Notes: a model not told the origin generated them from the sequence alone. A stretch of 64,000 nucleotides of DNA from Natrinema halophilum (GCF_013402815.2 NZ_CP058601.1:620001-684000); one strand, 5' to 3'; shown: positions 25,159 through 34,195, numbered from the stretch's first letter. Numbers and translations are program-made.

Positions 25159-25467
25159 TCACCGTGGGTTGTTCCGCACTTCGATGCTGTACGTGCAGCC
25201 GTTACTCGACGTGACGGAGACGCCCTCGCACTGTGGGAGAGCCACCGTGTAGGACGTCGTCTCCGAGAGCGTGCGCTCGTCGGCCTCGTAGGTCGCCGCG
25301 GCGCCGTCGAACTCGATCGTCACCGTATCGTCGGCGTTACCCTCGAGATCCTCGAGCTTGACACAGACGACCGGCGTGTGGTACTCGACGCCGACGAGTT
25401 CGACGGCCTGGCCGGCGGTCAGGCTCTCCGAGTCGGCGAGGACAGCGCTATCGTGCCAGGCTGGCAT
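25159..25467 (-). CDS. Small beta-rich head-associated protein
   Basis: 102 residues, nearly all short strands (SLTAGQAVELVGVEYHTPVV, DDTVTIEFDGAAATYEAD, TSYTVALPQCEGVSV). Two cysteines in the C-terminal third. Between the zinc-finger head gene and the adaptor. Perhaps a minor head or decoration protein; no family recognised. Confidence 0.55.
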   Translation of the reverse strand: MPAWHDSAVLADSESLTAGQAVELVGVEYHTPVVCVKLEDLEGNADDTVTIEFDGAAATYEADERTLSETTSYTVALPQCEGVSVTSSNGCTYSIEVRNNPR

Positions 25468-25470
25468 GGG

Positions 25471-25869
25471 TTAGTCCTCCTCGTTGTACTCGTCCCACTC
25501 GTCGGGGTGGGACCGTGAGGCGTGCATGCCGACGTTCTCGCCCTCGTACTCGGAGCACCAGGGACACAGCCCCATCTCGATGGCGTCCTCAGGGCGGGGC
25601 TTTTCTGCCTCCTCGAGCGTGTCGACGACGTCATCCGCGTCGACTTTCGGTTCGTCGTTGGTATCGCCGTCGGGTTCTTCCCAAGGCGGTGAGTCGCCAG
25701 CCCATTCGTCGCCCTCCTGGAGCGCGTCGACCCGCTCGAAGTCGCCGCGCTCCTCGCAGAGGTACGCGGCCATCTCTTCGTCGACGTCTGCCTGGTCGCC
25801 GATCTCGAAGCGCTGCTCGAGTGGGCGGATGTAAACCCGACTGCCGTGGGTTTTCTCAACCGTCGGCAT
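25471..25869 (-). CDS. Head gene with C-terminal zinc finger
   Basis: 132 residues. The N-terminal 50 resemble a gp-like head-tail segment (RVYIRPLEQRFEIGDQADV). A proline/acidic linker follows, then CPWCSEYEGENVGMHASRSH, a CxxC/HxxxxH zinc finger (about residues 101-120). Adjacent to the decoration protein gene. Unusual for a head-cluster gene; role unknown. Confidence 0.6.
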   Translation of the reverse strand: MPTVEKTHGSRVYIRPLEQRFEIGDQADVDEEMAAYLCEERGDFERVDALQEGDEWAGDSPPWEEPDGDTNDEPKVDADDVVDTLEEAEKPRPEDAIEMGLCPWCSEYEGENVGMHASRSHPDEWDEYNEED

Positions 25870-25871
25870 GA

Positions 25872-26249
25872 TCAGGCGCTCCCGGTGGCGACGACGACCC
25901 AGCCCGAAGCCGTGCCATCGATGTTGCGGACGGTCGCCGTTGCGCCCGCGCTGGTCATGTTACTCGGTCCGGTGCCGACGAAGTCCGCGTCAGTGAACGA
26001 CACGGTCGGCGTGTTGGCCCCGCCGTTGTGGACGACGGTGACCTCGCGACCTTCCGTCTCTGCGCTCGAGAGGTCGACGTTGTTCGTCCCGTCGGCGGTG
26101 ACGACGTGGACGTCCGTATCCGCGCCGACGACCGTGTCCGCTCCATTTGCCGGCGCGTCGGTCGCGACGTTGCCTGGTGCGCCGTCGTTGAGCGGGTCGC
26201 CGCTTTCGTAGCGATTGCGGATCTCCGCGTTGGTTGTAGGTCCAGCCAT
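25872..26249 (-). CDS. Putative capsid decoration protein
   Basis: 125 residues, beta-rich, low charge for a haloarchaeal protein (VDLSSAETEGREVTVVHNGG, TPTVSFTDADFVGTG, TVRNIDGTASGWVVVATG). The gene directly following the capsid gene is the usual place for decoration or head-fibre proteins. Confidence 0.6.
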   Translation of the reverse strand: MAGPTTNAEIRNRYESGDPLNDGAPGNVATDAPANGADTVVGADTDVHVVTADGTNNVDLSSAETEGREVTVVHNGGANTPTVSFTDADFVGTGPSNMTSAGATATVRNIDGTASGWVVVATGSA

Positions 26250-26261
26250 TCAGACCACCAT

Positions 26262-27311
26262 TTAGGCGATGTTCTTGACCAGGACGCCGGCCTGGAGTTC
26301 CTTGATCTGGAAGTCGAACTGCCCTTCCATCCAGTTCCGGGAGTGCAGCCGGTTCTCGTGGACCTTGTCGGTGTCCGTGGACTGGTCGAGTTCCATGTTT
26401 TCGAACAGGCCGAAGGCGAGGTTGCTAGGGTCGGTGAGCATCGCGTAGCTGTCCGGCCAGCCGTTGATGCCGACGACGTCGTAGCTGAACGGCGTGATGT
26501 CCGAGTCGCCGAAGACGACTGCGCTTCCCAGGGGATCCTCGCGCTCGGTGAGCGAGAAGACGTACTCCTGGACCTTGTCCGGCGACATCAGGAACACGAC
26601 ATCGTCCGGATCACGGTAGCGTGAATCCAGCGTCTGGATCGTGTCGTTGAACATCTTCGTGTCCGGTGCCGTGCTCGCCATGTCGACCGACGGCATGGAC
26701 TCAGCTTCCGCCGTCGTCGTGTCTTCGAGACCGATCCGGGTGGAGTCGTTGCTGTCGTCCTGGCTCTGCGTGTCCTCTTCGGCACGCGCGATCCAGCCGT
26801 CCCACGTCGAGTCGAGATCGGCGGCGCCGCCGATCGACTGCAGGTTGCCACTCGAGGCGCCCGCCCGGATTCCGATGAGGCCAACGTCGTTGGCCCACCG
26901 CTGGATGAACTGGTCGACGATGTAGTCGCCGAACTGCTCGGGCCCGTAGTGGGTGTTCTTGAGCGCGTCGCGCTTGGGCTCGACGAGGATGTAGTAGGAC
27001 TTGTCCGTCGCGTTGAACTTGACGTAGCCCGACTCGACCGCAGAGTTGCTCGTCCGGGTCGCCTCCTCGTCGCGAGCGGAGCCAGAGAGCAGCGGGACCC
27101 CGAACTGCGGGACCTCCTGCTCGAGACGTCCGAGAGTCATGGTGTCGGCCATCCCGAGGATCGGGATCTCCTTCTGCATCCGCTCGAGGAATTCCTCAGT
27201 GACGTCACTCGGCAGCTGGAAGCCGTCCAGGGTTGCGAGATCGACGTCTTTCTGCGAGAGGGTGGCCTGCTGGTTCTGCTGTCGCACCGCGTCGATGGTG
27301 TTGGTACTCAT
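26262..27311 (-). CDS. HK97-type major capsid protein
   Basis: 349 residues. The N-terminus is a helical segment (DAVRQQNQQATLSQKDVDLA), followed by PSDVTEEFLERMQKEIPILG. ILVEPKRDALKNTHYGPEQF and the spine-helix-like IVDQFIQRWANDVGLIGIRA fit HK97-fold capsid proteins. C-terminal beta part includes WMEGQFDFQIKELQAGVLV. It follows the protease-scaffold gene, as in HK97-type modules. Confidence 0.8.
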   Translation of the reverse strand: MSTNTIDAVRQQNQQATLSQKDVDLATLDGFQLPSDVTEEFLERMQKEIPILGMADTMTLGRLEQEVPQFGVPLLSGSARDEEATRTSNSAVESGYVKFNATDKSYYILVEPKRDALKNTHYGPEQFGDYIVDQFIQRWANDVGLIGIRAGASSGNLQSIGGAADLDSTWDGWIARAEEDTQSQDDSNDSTRIGLEDTTTAEAESMPSVDMASTAPDTKMFNDTIQTLDSRYRDPDDVVFLMSPDKVQEYVFSLTEREDPLGSAVVFGDSDITPFSYDVVGINGWPDSYAMLTDPSNLAFGLFENMELDQSTDTDKVHENRLHSRNWMEGQFDFQIKELQAGVLVKNIA

Positions 27312-27326
27312 GTAGAAGTCACCTCG

Positions 27327-28886
27327 TTAGGAGAGGGCCTTCCCCAGGCCCCCCAGTCCGCTGTCGTCTTCATCCGATTCGCCGTCAGCCGAGCGTTCGA
27401 GTTGCGTCGAGACGCCGCTCTGCTCGGAGATTCTGTCGATACGAGCCTCGAGATCCTTCGCCCATTCGGGCTTCTCCTCTTCGCCGTCGCCATCGAGGGC
27501 CTTCTCCTCGATCTCGTCGACGCGCTGGGTGAGGTTTTTCGCCCATTCGGGTGCGTCCTTGAGCGGGTCGTCAGCCTCTCCGTCAGCGTCCTTGTCGGTC
27601 TCGAGATCGTCGATGCGGTCGTCGAGGGCCTTCGCCCACTCGGGGGCGTCGCCCATCGGGTCGTCAGGGTTGTCGTCAGTCATGTCTGTGGTGTTGTCTG
27701 TGTCGTCCGGCGTGTCGCCGCCGGCAGCGTTGTTGACGGGCGATACGTCCGTCTCCTCGTCCTCGTCGTCGTCCGGGTTCGACCACTCGCGAGCGCTGTG
27801 CTCGGTGAGGTCGAAGGCTGTGTCCTCGCGGTCGGTGAACCGTGTCATGCCGTGATCGACGCCCGCGTCCTGGAGGACGTCCAGCGAGGAGTCGATCGTC
27901 GCGAACAGTGAGTCGCGGTTCGACGTCGAGAGCGTCCGGCCCTCTTTCGTGGACACGGATAGCTCGGTGGCGCGGTCGCCTTGCGGGTCAGCGTGCTCGT
28001 CACAAAGCAACTCGTTCGGCGGATCCTCGTTCTGGAACGTCGCTTCGTCGCCACATACCCAACACTCCGCCTCGCCGCTGTCCGCCTTCCGCGAGTCCGT
28101 GCCGCTGTCATCGGCGCCGAGGAACGTGTCCACGGCGGCCTTGCCGATCCGGTGGAAGATGCTCTTCTCACCTGGCTCGGCCGAGCCGTCGACGGTGACC
28201 GCCTCGTTCAAGACGTCCCACAGTCGCTCGGCTTCGACTTCGGAGTGGCCGCGCTGCTGGGCCTCCTCGACGAACCCGTCGGGATCGCCGAGGTAGTCGC
28301 CAAGACGCTTCTCGGCGGCGTCCTTCGTCTCGAGGATCTGGGCGTCGGGGACTGCTGGGATGTCGACGGCCGAAACCTCGCGGATGATCCCGTCGGTGAG
28401 CTCCCAGATGAGTGGGTCCTCGCCGAGATCGTCCGGGACGGCGACGTCGTCGACCTCGTCCTGGTCGAACGGGCCGTTCCAGTCGACCTGGATCGCCCCG
28501 ATCGAGTAGCCCTCGAGGATGCCGTCGGCGATGAGCTCCCAGAGGTCGGCGTTCTCGATGCGCCACTCCTGGACCCATGCGCCGGCATCGACGGTCTGCC
28601 CGCCGATCTCCTCGTTCTCCTCGAGCACCTCGTTTCGCTCGAGTTCCATCCAGCCGTCGGGGAAGACGGCGTGCATGATGCCGCCGCCTGCCTCGCCGGC
28701 CTCGACGAACGCCTCGAACTGGTCGGCGAAGCCGCGGATGGTCTCCTCGCGAGCGAAATCGTTCTGAAGGTCCGCCTTGTCGGGGACCATCACGATACCG
28801 GCGGCGATCTGCTCGTCGTCGTCCTTCGTGACGAACGCGACGTCCTTACGGAACTGCTCGCCGCCTGCTTTCGTTACCGGAGGCAT
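27327..28886 (-). CDS. Prohead protease fused to scaffold-like repeats
   Basis: 519 residues. Residues 20-190 match XkdF-like phage prohead serine proteases: QIAAGIVMVPDKADLQND, GGGIMHAVFPDG, VQEWRIENADLWELIADG and ILEGYSIGAIQ. A CWVCGDE/LLCDEH zinc-like site is near residue 270. The last 120 residues are acidic and contain three repeats of the form PEWAKxLxxRIDxIE, probably a scaffold. The capsid gene is directly downstream. Confidence 0.75.
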   Translation of the reverse strand: MPPVTKAGGEQFRKDVAFVTKDDDEQIAAGIVMVPDKADLQNDFAREETIRGFADQFEAFVEAGEAGGGIMHAVFPDGWMELERNEVLEENEEIGGQTVDAGAWVQEWRIENADLWELIADGILEGYSIGAIQVDWNGPFDQDEVDDVAVPDDLGEDPLIWELTDGIIREVSAVDIPAVPDAQILETKDAAEKRLGDYLGDPDGFVEEAQQRGHSEVEAERLWDVLNEAVTVDGSAEPGEKSIFHRIGKAAVDTFLGADDSGTDSRKADSGEAECWVCGDEATFQNEDPPNELLCDEHADPQGDRATELSVSTKEGRTLSTSNRDSLFATIDSSLDVLQDAGVDHGMTRFTDREDTAFDLTEHSAREWSNPDDDEDEETDVSPVNNAAGGDTPDDTDNTTDMTDDNPDDPMGDAPEWAKALDDRIDDLETDKDADGEADDPLKDAPEWAKNLTQRVDEIEEKALDGDGEEEKPEWAKDLEARIDRISEQSGVSTQLERSADGESDEDDSGLGGLGKALS

Positions 28887-28889
28887 GTG

Positions 28890-29012
28890 TCAGCCCTCCT
28901 GTTCATCTTCGTCGTCGGCGTCCGTGTCGGCGTCCTCGAGGTCTTTGGCTCGACCGGTCGAAAGGACGCCACGCTTCTCGCCGCGCTGTTTGTTGCTGTT
29001 TTTGGTCGTCAT
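28890..29012 (-). CDS. Small charged protein between portal and protease
   Basis: 40 residues, MTTKNSNKQRGEKRGVLSTG followed by an acidic tail rich in Asp and Glu. Starts 74 bp after the portal stop and ends three bases before the protease start. Basic head and acidic tail suggest a small DNA- or protein-binding peptide. No family recognised. Confidence 0.5.
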   Translation of the reverse strand: MTTKNSNKQRGEKRGVLSTGRAKDLEDADTDADDEDEQEG

Positions 29013-29085
29013 GGCAAAACGTGCGCCCGGTCGAGCCTCGCTCAGGGTAGTCGGGTGTCTCCCTGGGTCATCGGCGTTGGCCGCG

Positions 29086-31005
29086 TCAAATCGACGGGAC
29101 GTCGTCCGGCGGGTCGTCGGGCGTCTCGCCTTCCGGCAGCCGCGAGTGGAAGTTCGTGATCTCGACGTAGGGGTAGGACAGCCGGATCGAATCGTAGTGA
29201 TAGCCGCCGTGGCTCGAGGCCGACGTCAGCCCCGACCACTCGGACGTCGGAACCTCCGTGTAGGCGTACAGCGAGTTCGAGCCGCCGTCGCGCTTGAACG
29301 AGAGATATAGCTCCTGGTCCTCGTAGTCGTACAGACCCTCGTCCAGGTTGCTCGAATCGAACTGCTGGGTCTCGATCTGATCCTTCGCGAGGAGTTTAGG
29401 CTCGACGTCGGCCCAGTCGCGCTCGCCGATCTTGTTCTCCACCGGTGGGAGTTGCTCCTCGACATCCGCCGGTGGATCGCCCGGTTGGTCCTCGCCAGGT
29501 TGTCCAGGAGGGCGCCCGTTCCCAATGTCCGCAATGAGCGTGTCGCCGTCGATTGGGTGATCGTCGGGGAGCGGCTCCTCGCCGATCATCTCGAGCGCAC
29601 GGTTGACCGGGATCGCCCCGTTTACTGCACTGATCTTTCGCCGAGCGACCTCCGCGTCCTCCTTGGGCTGGTCTGCTCCCCGCAATTCGAACTCGAGGGT
29701 CCAGTCACGGACATCGAACGCCTGCTGGTGGAGGATCCGATACAGACGCTCGGAGAACTTGTGTTGCTCCGGCTGGATGACCTCGAGGGCGAACTCGCGG
29801 TCCTGGACGTCGGAGTTCGACCGGTTCGACGTCTCCGTGTTCCCTATCTTGATCGGTGGGATCTCCAGGACCTTCGCGATCTCTGCCTCGTTCTTCTCGC
29901 GGAAGGCCTCGAAGGACATCTCCTCGCTGATGCCCTGGCCCAGCGGTTCGAGGTCGATCTCGACGTCCTCATCGAGGTCCGTTTCGAACTTGTCGACTTC
30001 GAGAATGACCGTCCGGTGGGGCTCCTCGCGAAGCCCGTTGAGCATCTGCCGCAGGTCTTTCTTGGATTCTTCCTTGAGCGCGCCCCCTTTGACCTTGATC
30101 GCGAACCGTGGGATCGTGTCGTTGTCAAAGAAGTCCGCGTTGTAGTCCTTCGCTGCCTCGTCAGCCGCGATCGTCCGGGTGGCGCTGACCCAGTCGGGGA
30201 CACCGTAGTCGTCCGAGAGCGGGCTGGGGTTCGTGACGAAGATAAGCTCATTCGCCGGCGCGTTCTCGAGTTCCTCCGCACTCCCCTGGACGACGTCGCC
30301 CGTCTCGCGGTCGACGAAGATCGGCTCATCGCGATCGTCCTCACCCTGTCCACGATACCGGTCACCCGCTTCGCCGAAGTACCGGCGCCGACCGTCGCGC
30401 TTCTGGACGTACCCCCGACTCGCCAGTTCGGCGTCGTCGGCCCCGATGAACTGCCCGCCCTCTGGGTGACGCGGCTGATCGAAGCGGCTCTGGGGCTTGC
30501 GCACACGGACGGTGTTCGCGGGGACGTGTGCGAGGCCGACCGGTTCGCCCTCGAGGTTCGTGAGGATCTCGAGACAGCCCCAGCCAATCAGGTGGTAGTC
30601 CTGGCGTGCGAGCTCGAGGACTTCTTCGGGAGTTGTCGGCTCGGCGGTCTGCCGGGCTTTTGTCTGCCAGCGTGAGTCGATACCCCGCCAAAAGTCACGG
30701 ATGGTCTCGCGTTCATCGTCGCTCGCCTCGTCCGGGTCGACGTCCGTGTGCGGGACGATCGAGAAGCCGTAACCGACCTCGTACCGGGACTTCTTGCGGA
30801 TCCCGACGGCGAGCGTCTCGTTCAACTCGAGAAACGAGGCGAGACGGTCCGGGTTGTACGGCGGCTTGACGCCGAGGTTTAGCGACCGGACCCGGCGGTC
30901 GGGGAGTTGCGTCGAGTTCTCGGCCTTCGAGAGTCTGTTCTCGCCGCCGATTCCCTCGACGTTGACCGAGACCTTCGCGTCTTCGTCTGCGCTACTCATC
31001 GTCAC
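29086..31005 (-). CDS. Portal protein with C-terminal KTSC domain
   Basis: 639 residues (an ATG at 30999 is two codons in). Residues 1-470 are a typical portal: VKPPYNPDRLASFLELNET, WGCLEILTNLEGEPVGLAHV, FFDNDTIPRFAIKVKGGALK, then VLEIPPIKIGNTETSNRSN. The last 100 contain FDSSNLDEGLYDYEDQELYL, LYAYTEVPTSEWSGLTSASS and GGYHYDSIRLSYPYVEI, the KTSC pattern (fDSSnl..vgYd...l.v.F..g..Y.Y..Vp..v). Dodecameric portal forms the packaging and ejection channel. Confidence 0.85.
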   Translation of the reverse strand: MTMSSADEDAKVSVNVEGIGGENRLSKAENSTQLPDRRVRSLNLGVKPPYNPDRLASFLELNETLAVGIRKKSRYEVGYGFSIVPHTDVDPDEASDDERETIRDFWRGIDSRWQTKARQTAEPTTPEEVLELARQDYHLIGWGCLEILTNLEGEPVGLAHVPANTVRVRKPQSRFDQPRHPEGGQFIGADDAELASRGYVQKRDGRRRYFGEAGDRYRGQGEDDRDEPIFVDRETGDVVQGSAEELENAPANELIFVTNPSPLSDDYGVPDWVSATRTIAADEAAKDYNADFFDNDTIPRFAIKVKGGALKEESKKDLRQMLNGLREEPHRTVILEVDKFETDLDEDVEIDLEPLGQGISEEMSFEAFREKNEAEIAKVLEIPPIKIGNTETSNRSNSDVQDREFALEVIQPEQHKFSERLYRILHQQAFDVRDWTLEFELRGADQPKEDAEVARRKISAVNGAIPVNRALEMIGEEPLPDDHPIDGDTLIADIGNGRPPGQPGEDQPGDPPADVEEQLPPVENKIGERDWADVEPKLLAKDQIETQQFDSSNLDEGLYDYEDQELYLSFKRDGGSNSLYAYTEVPTSEWSGLTSASSHGGYHYDSIRLSYPYVEITNFHSRLPEGETPDDPPDDVPSI

Positions 31006-31366
31006 TCATCACCTCGTAGCGATTTGCATTTGAGATACGAGAGATGTGATTGCCGACCCCTGCAGCCTCGAGGAGGTCTCCGTACTTCTCACCGATCGCC
31101 TCATTCTGATCATCATCGGCCCAGTGACCAGGGTAAAACAGGTCGAACGTGACCGTGCGCTTGTACCGACGCTGGTCGCCGAGGCAGTTCGAACACACTA
31201 CTTCGCCGGTGTCGATCTCGTGGGCATCGACGTCGTCGTCCCACTCATCTCGAGGCCACTTGCACCAGACGCAGCGGTCGTCGTCGACGGACTCCGCTCG
31301 AGCCTCGTCAGTCTCCCAGCCTACGATGCCTTCGAAGTCGTGGTGTGGTCCGTTTGTGTCAGTCAT
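30992..31366 (-). CDS. Zinc-finger protein between terminase and portal
   Basis: 124 residues. CVWCKWPRDEWDDDVDAHE then CSNCLGDQRRY gives a CxxC...CxxC zinc site (about residues 32-65). The C-terminal half is mixed. The 3' end overlaps the portal start by 14 bases. Possibly an accessory packaging protein. Confidence 0.6.
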   Translation of the reverse strand: MTDTNGPHHDFEGIVGWETDEARAESVDDDRCVWCKWPRDEWDDDVDAHEIDTGEVVCSNCLGDQRRYKRTVTFDLFYPGHWADDDQNEAIGEKYGDLLEAAGVGNHISRISNANRYEVMSDDE

Positions 31367-31369
31367 GGA

Positions 31370-32728
31370 TTATACGTAACTCACCCCGCTCGAGTCGTCC
31401 GACGACGTCGATGCCGGCGTGTGTGTGAACAGCGCGTACCGGCTGGCGTCGAGTGCGTGGTCCGGGACGTCGCCGGACTTCCCGACGTGCTCCTCCTTGT
31501 AGCTCTGGAACTCCTGGATCAACTCGGCGCATCGGTCCGAGACGAGTAGGCCCGGGCGCTCGGGATCACCCTTCCGTTCGAGGAGGCCACGAACGTATGG
31601 GATCCCTTCATCGAGGCTCTTCTCCGCTTTAACGGCCCGAAAGCCAGCCTGTCGTAGCTTCAAAATGTGCTCCGGTTCGTGCTCGCAGTAGACCGTTCCG
31701 CGTTCTTTTTCGCGGTCATATACCCATCCAGAGGTTGTATCGGGGTCGCAGAGGTCGTCAAACGGTTTTTCGGATTGGTAGTACAGGTCGACGGCGATCC
31801 ACTGGTCGAGATGGGTGGGCCGCCACTCGACGAAGACGCGCGGATGGTCCCAGCCAGCGTCGTAACCGTAGATCGGTGTCGCATCCCAGTTGACGAGATC
31901 GCCAACGTCGGTCTCGTTGACGACGTGGTGTTCACGAGTGAACTGTGAGTAAACGAGGCCTTCTGCGGCCGCGAACTCACCCTCTAACGCTTGCTCCTCC
32001 CGTGCTGTTCCCTCGAACTGCGCCCGCATCTTCTCGAGTTCGTTGTGGAACGGGTTGTCTCGCGTGTCGCCGACGATCACCTTCATCCGATCGGCCCACG
32101 GTAGCTTCTCCTCACCACCCTCTCCGTCGGGCTGGATCTGGCGCTCGGTGATGTCGTAGAACTGGTTGAAGCCGTTGCCCGTCGACGTCCAGAGCGTGAC
32201 GTTCGGGCCCTGTTCAGTCCGCTGGCGTGTGACCAGCATCTCGTGGAGGTCGTAGAGATCGGTCGTGCCGTAGTGGGCGACCTCGTCACACCAGATCACG
32301 TTGAACTCGGTGCCGGCGAAGCGGCTCCAGATATCGGCGCCGCCCAGCTGGATGATGTGGCCGTTGATCAGTGTGACTCGGTGCTTGGTTCCGTGGTGGC
32401 CGGCGACGATCGGCGAGTTCTCCGGATCGCCGTCGGCATCGTTCGGGACGGTGTTCTCGCCCGGGAGACGCTCGTAAAATCCCTTGTACGTCGCGGGACC
32501 GCCTTTCGTCTTGTCCGGTGCAAGCACGAGCGAGTGCCCATTAGGGATCTGCATCGCCTCGCCGATGACGAAGTCGCTGCCCAGGAGGGTCTTCCCGCCA
32601 CCGTAGCCCGCACGGAAGACGACGACGTCGTACTCGCCGGACTCGAGGGCGTCGAACGTCTCGAGTTGGGCATCCCAGTACTGACCACCGATCTCGACTG
32701 GCTCACTCGTCTGATTCGTAGCGCTCAC
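31370..32728 (-). CDS. Terminase large subunit
   Basis: 452 residues. Walker A FRAGYGGGKT at about 38-47, Walker B FNVIWCDEVAH at about 140-150, and nuclease-domain acidic residues in YGYDAGWDHPRVFVEW and DHALDASRYALF. It drives DNA packaging and cuts concatemers. The start overlaps the small subunit gene by 26 bases. Length is usual. Confidence 0.9.
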   Translation of the reverse strand: MSATNQTSEPVEIGGQYWDAQLETFDALESGEYDVVVFRAGYGGGKTLLGSDFVIGEAMQIPNGHSLVLAPDKTKGGPATYKGFYERLPGENTVPNDADGDPENSPIVAGHHGTKHRVTLINGHIIQLGGADIWSRFAGTEFNVIWCDEVAHYGTTDLYDLHEMLVTRQRTEQGPNVTLWTSTGNGFNQFYDITERQIQPDGEGGEEKLPWADRMKVIVGDTRDNPFHNELEKMRAQFEGTAREEQALEGEFAAAEGLVYSQFTREHHVVNETDVGDLVNWDATPIYGYDAGWDHPRVFVEWRPTHLDQWIAVDLYYQSEKPFDDLCDPDTTSGWVYDREKERGTVYCEHEPEHILKLRQAGFRAVKAEKSLDEGIPYVRGLLERKGDPERPGLLVSDRCAELIQEFQSYKEEHVGKSGDVPDHALDASRYALFTHTPASTSSDDSSGVSYV

Positions 32729-33215
32729 GATTGACAGTCACCTCGATTGGATTCCCGTCAGGCCCGGAGTGTTCGTGTTCTCGCTTCTCGGATTTCTTAT
32801 GACCGTACGAGCTGGCGAGGAGGAACTTCGCCATCGACGTGTCCATGTCCTCGTTGTAGAGACCTCCCCGGATGAGGTCACGTTCACCCTCTCCACGCGC
32901 GCGCTCGAGGGCTTGGGAAAAGGGCCGCTCGTTTCCGTCGGCGTCGGTGAAGGTTAGATCCTGGTCAAGCCACCCACCGTCGCTGTTGATCGTCCCTTCA
33001 CCGACACCGATCGCGCGTTCGATACCTGCATAGCTGTAGACCTCTCGAGCAGCGTCGACGGCTTCTTGGGCGAGTTCGTCGGTGAAAAGCGATGGTCTCC
33101 CGGGATTCTCGGCTCCGTCGTCCGAGTGGGAGGGAACGGGACAGCTTCCGGCCGGGTGGCGGCACGGCTCGCCAGTCGTGGTTCCCTCGTAGCCACAGAT
33201 CTCCTCGTCGGTCAT
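32703..33215 (-). CDS. Terminase small subunit
   Basis: 170 residues. An N-terminal cysteine cluster (CGYEGTTTGEPCRHPAGSC) is followed by a helix-turn-helix segment (FTDELAQEAVDAAREVYSYA) and the C-terminal AKFLLASSYGHKKSEKREHE, a motif seen in small terminase subunits. It precedes TerL, overlapping it by 26 bases. The N-terminal zinc-like cluster is an addition. Confidence 0.75.
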   Translation of the reverse strand: MTDEEICGYEGTTTGEPCRHPAGSCPVPSHSDDGAENPGRPSLFTDELAQEAVDAAREVYSYAGIERAIGVGEGTINSDGGWLDQDLTFTDADGNERPFSQALERARGEGERDLIRGGLYNEDMDTSMAKFLLASSYGHKKSEKREHEHSGPDGNPIEVTVNRERYESDE

Positions 33216-33218
33216 GTT

Positions 33219-33500
33219 CTACTCCTCTCGATTCTCGTCTCGAGTGAGAATCATCTCCATATACTCAGGGCCGAAGATCACGCCTCCGATAACGACGATC
33301 GTCGTCAGTGGATCTGCGCCCTGTTGAAGGGCGATGATACCAGCGACGACGCCCAGCAGCTGGGTAGTCGCCTTGATCGTCTTGTATACGGCAAGCGTCA
33401 CGTGAAATCGCCTCGAGATGGAATCGTTACACTTCTTGATCGATTCGCGCGTCGTAGAGTGGTGTTGTCTCGTCGCCATGGCATCGATGTGGTCGCTCAC
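33219..33500 (-). CDS. Small membrane protein, holin candidate
   Basis: 93 residues. N-terminal half is basic (TRQHHSTTRESIKKCNDSIS), followed by two hydrophobic segments (TTQLLGVVAGIIALQQ, LTTIVVIGGVIFGPEYM). Location next to the terminase and another small membrane gene fits a holin-like or superinfection role, but archaeal lysis proteins are poorly known. Confidence 0.5.
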   Translation of the reverse strand: MSDHIDAMATRQHHSTTRESIKKCNDSISRRFHVTLAVYKTIKATTQLLGVVAGIIALQQGADPLTTIVVIGGVIFGPEYMEMILTRDENREE

Positions 33501-33817
33501 ACGAACGTTCCTATCAAAAGGCCGAGTGCCAGCCCACCGAGGGCGTAGTGTGGTTCTTGTTTGATGTCCTCGCCGATGCGGGCGCTCGAGAGCGACGGTC
33601 CTCGATTAAGGCCGAACGCCAGCGCGACGATTGCGCCGACGATACGGTAGTCGCCAGTCGCTCCCGCTGCGGCGCCGACACCGATCCCGACGCCGGCGGC
33701 GTGTGTCTCGGCGTGATACGAGAACGCGCCGTTTCGGTCTGTACTCTCTTCGGATGGTGCGCCGGCTTCGCGGAAAACGCGAAGGGCTCGGCTCACTACG
33801 GTTGGATCGTCAGTCAT
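33497..33817 (-). CDS. Membrane protein, second holin-like candidate
   Basis: 106 residues. Two glycine/alanine-rich hydrophobic segments (AAGVGIGVGAAAGATG with IVGAIVALAFGLN, and YALGGLALGLLIGTFV at the C-terminus). It overlaps the next membrane gene by four bases, so the pair is coupled. Confidence 0.5.
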   Translation of the reverse strand: MTDDPTVVSRALRVFREAGAPSEESTDRNGAFSYHAETHAAGVGIGVGAAAGATGDYRIVGAIVALAFGLNRGPSLSSARIGEDIKQEPHYALGGLALGLLIGTFV

Positions 33818-33845
33818 GGTTGTATCGAGTTTCGTGTATGGAAAA

Positions 33846-33894
33846 GCGCCGGGTCTCTGGTGACGAGAGGCCTTCCCGGCCGATCTCCCGGCGC
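33846..33894 (-). promoter_or_regulatory. Structured leader hairpin
   Basis: GCGCCGGG (33846-33853) pairs with CCCGGCGC (33887-33894) as a perfect 8-bp stem; the loop can form a smaller CTCT/GAGAG stem. It lies 29 bp before the ATG at 33817, in the leader of the membrane-protein genes. Possible role in RNA stability or control. Confidence 0.35.
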
Positions 33895-34012
33895 GGTCGG
33901 GACGGCCCGTGGAGTCTGATAGTCGCGGAATGGTACCCGCCCCGAAGCGTGGTGTGTCAACGAGAGCGTTGATGGATCCCTCATTCCGACGGGGCAGGGG
34001 CGACGTCGGACG

Positions 34013-34195
34013 TCATCGGGGCCGAACGTTCGGCTGACCGGTCGTGATCGTCGTGCCGTCGGCGTCGACGACGATCTCCGGATGCGTGTTTGAGAACGAT
34101 GGTGACCAGCGGATCTCGTCGACGACGCCCTGGACGTCGCGACCGGCGAAGCGGATCTCGACCGGTTGGCCTTCGGCGATGGACTGGACTGTCAT
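34013..34195 (-). CDS. Small beta-rich hypothetical protein
   Basis: 60 residues, mostly strands (TVQSIAEGQPVEIRFAGRDV, VDADGTTITTG). It starts three bases after the stop of the gene at 34199. No family recognised. Confidence 0.55.
   Translation of the reverse strand: MTVQSIAEGQPVEIRFAGRDVQGVVDEIRWSPSFSNTHPEIVVDADGTTITTGQPNVRPR

Noticed and set aside
27981-29159. Long plus-strand frame antisense to the protease gene
   Set aside because: Mirror frame caused by codon bias.
29452-30675. Long plus-strand frame antisense to the portal gene
   Set aside because: High-GC mirror frame; the minus-strand portal has clear family motifs.
33981-34016. Eleven-residue frame after the gene at 34013
   Set aside because: Too short to support.
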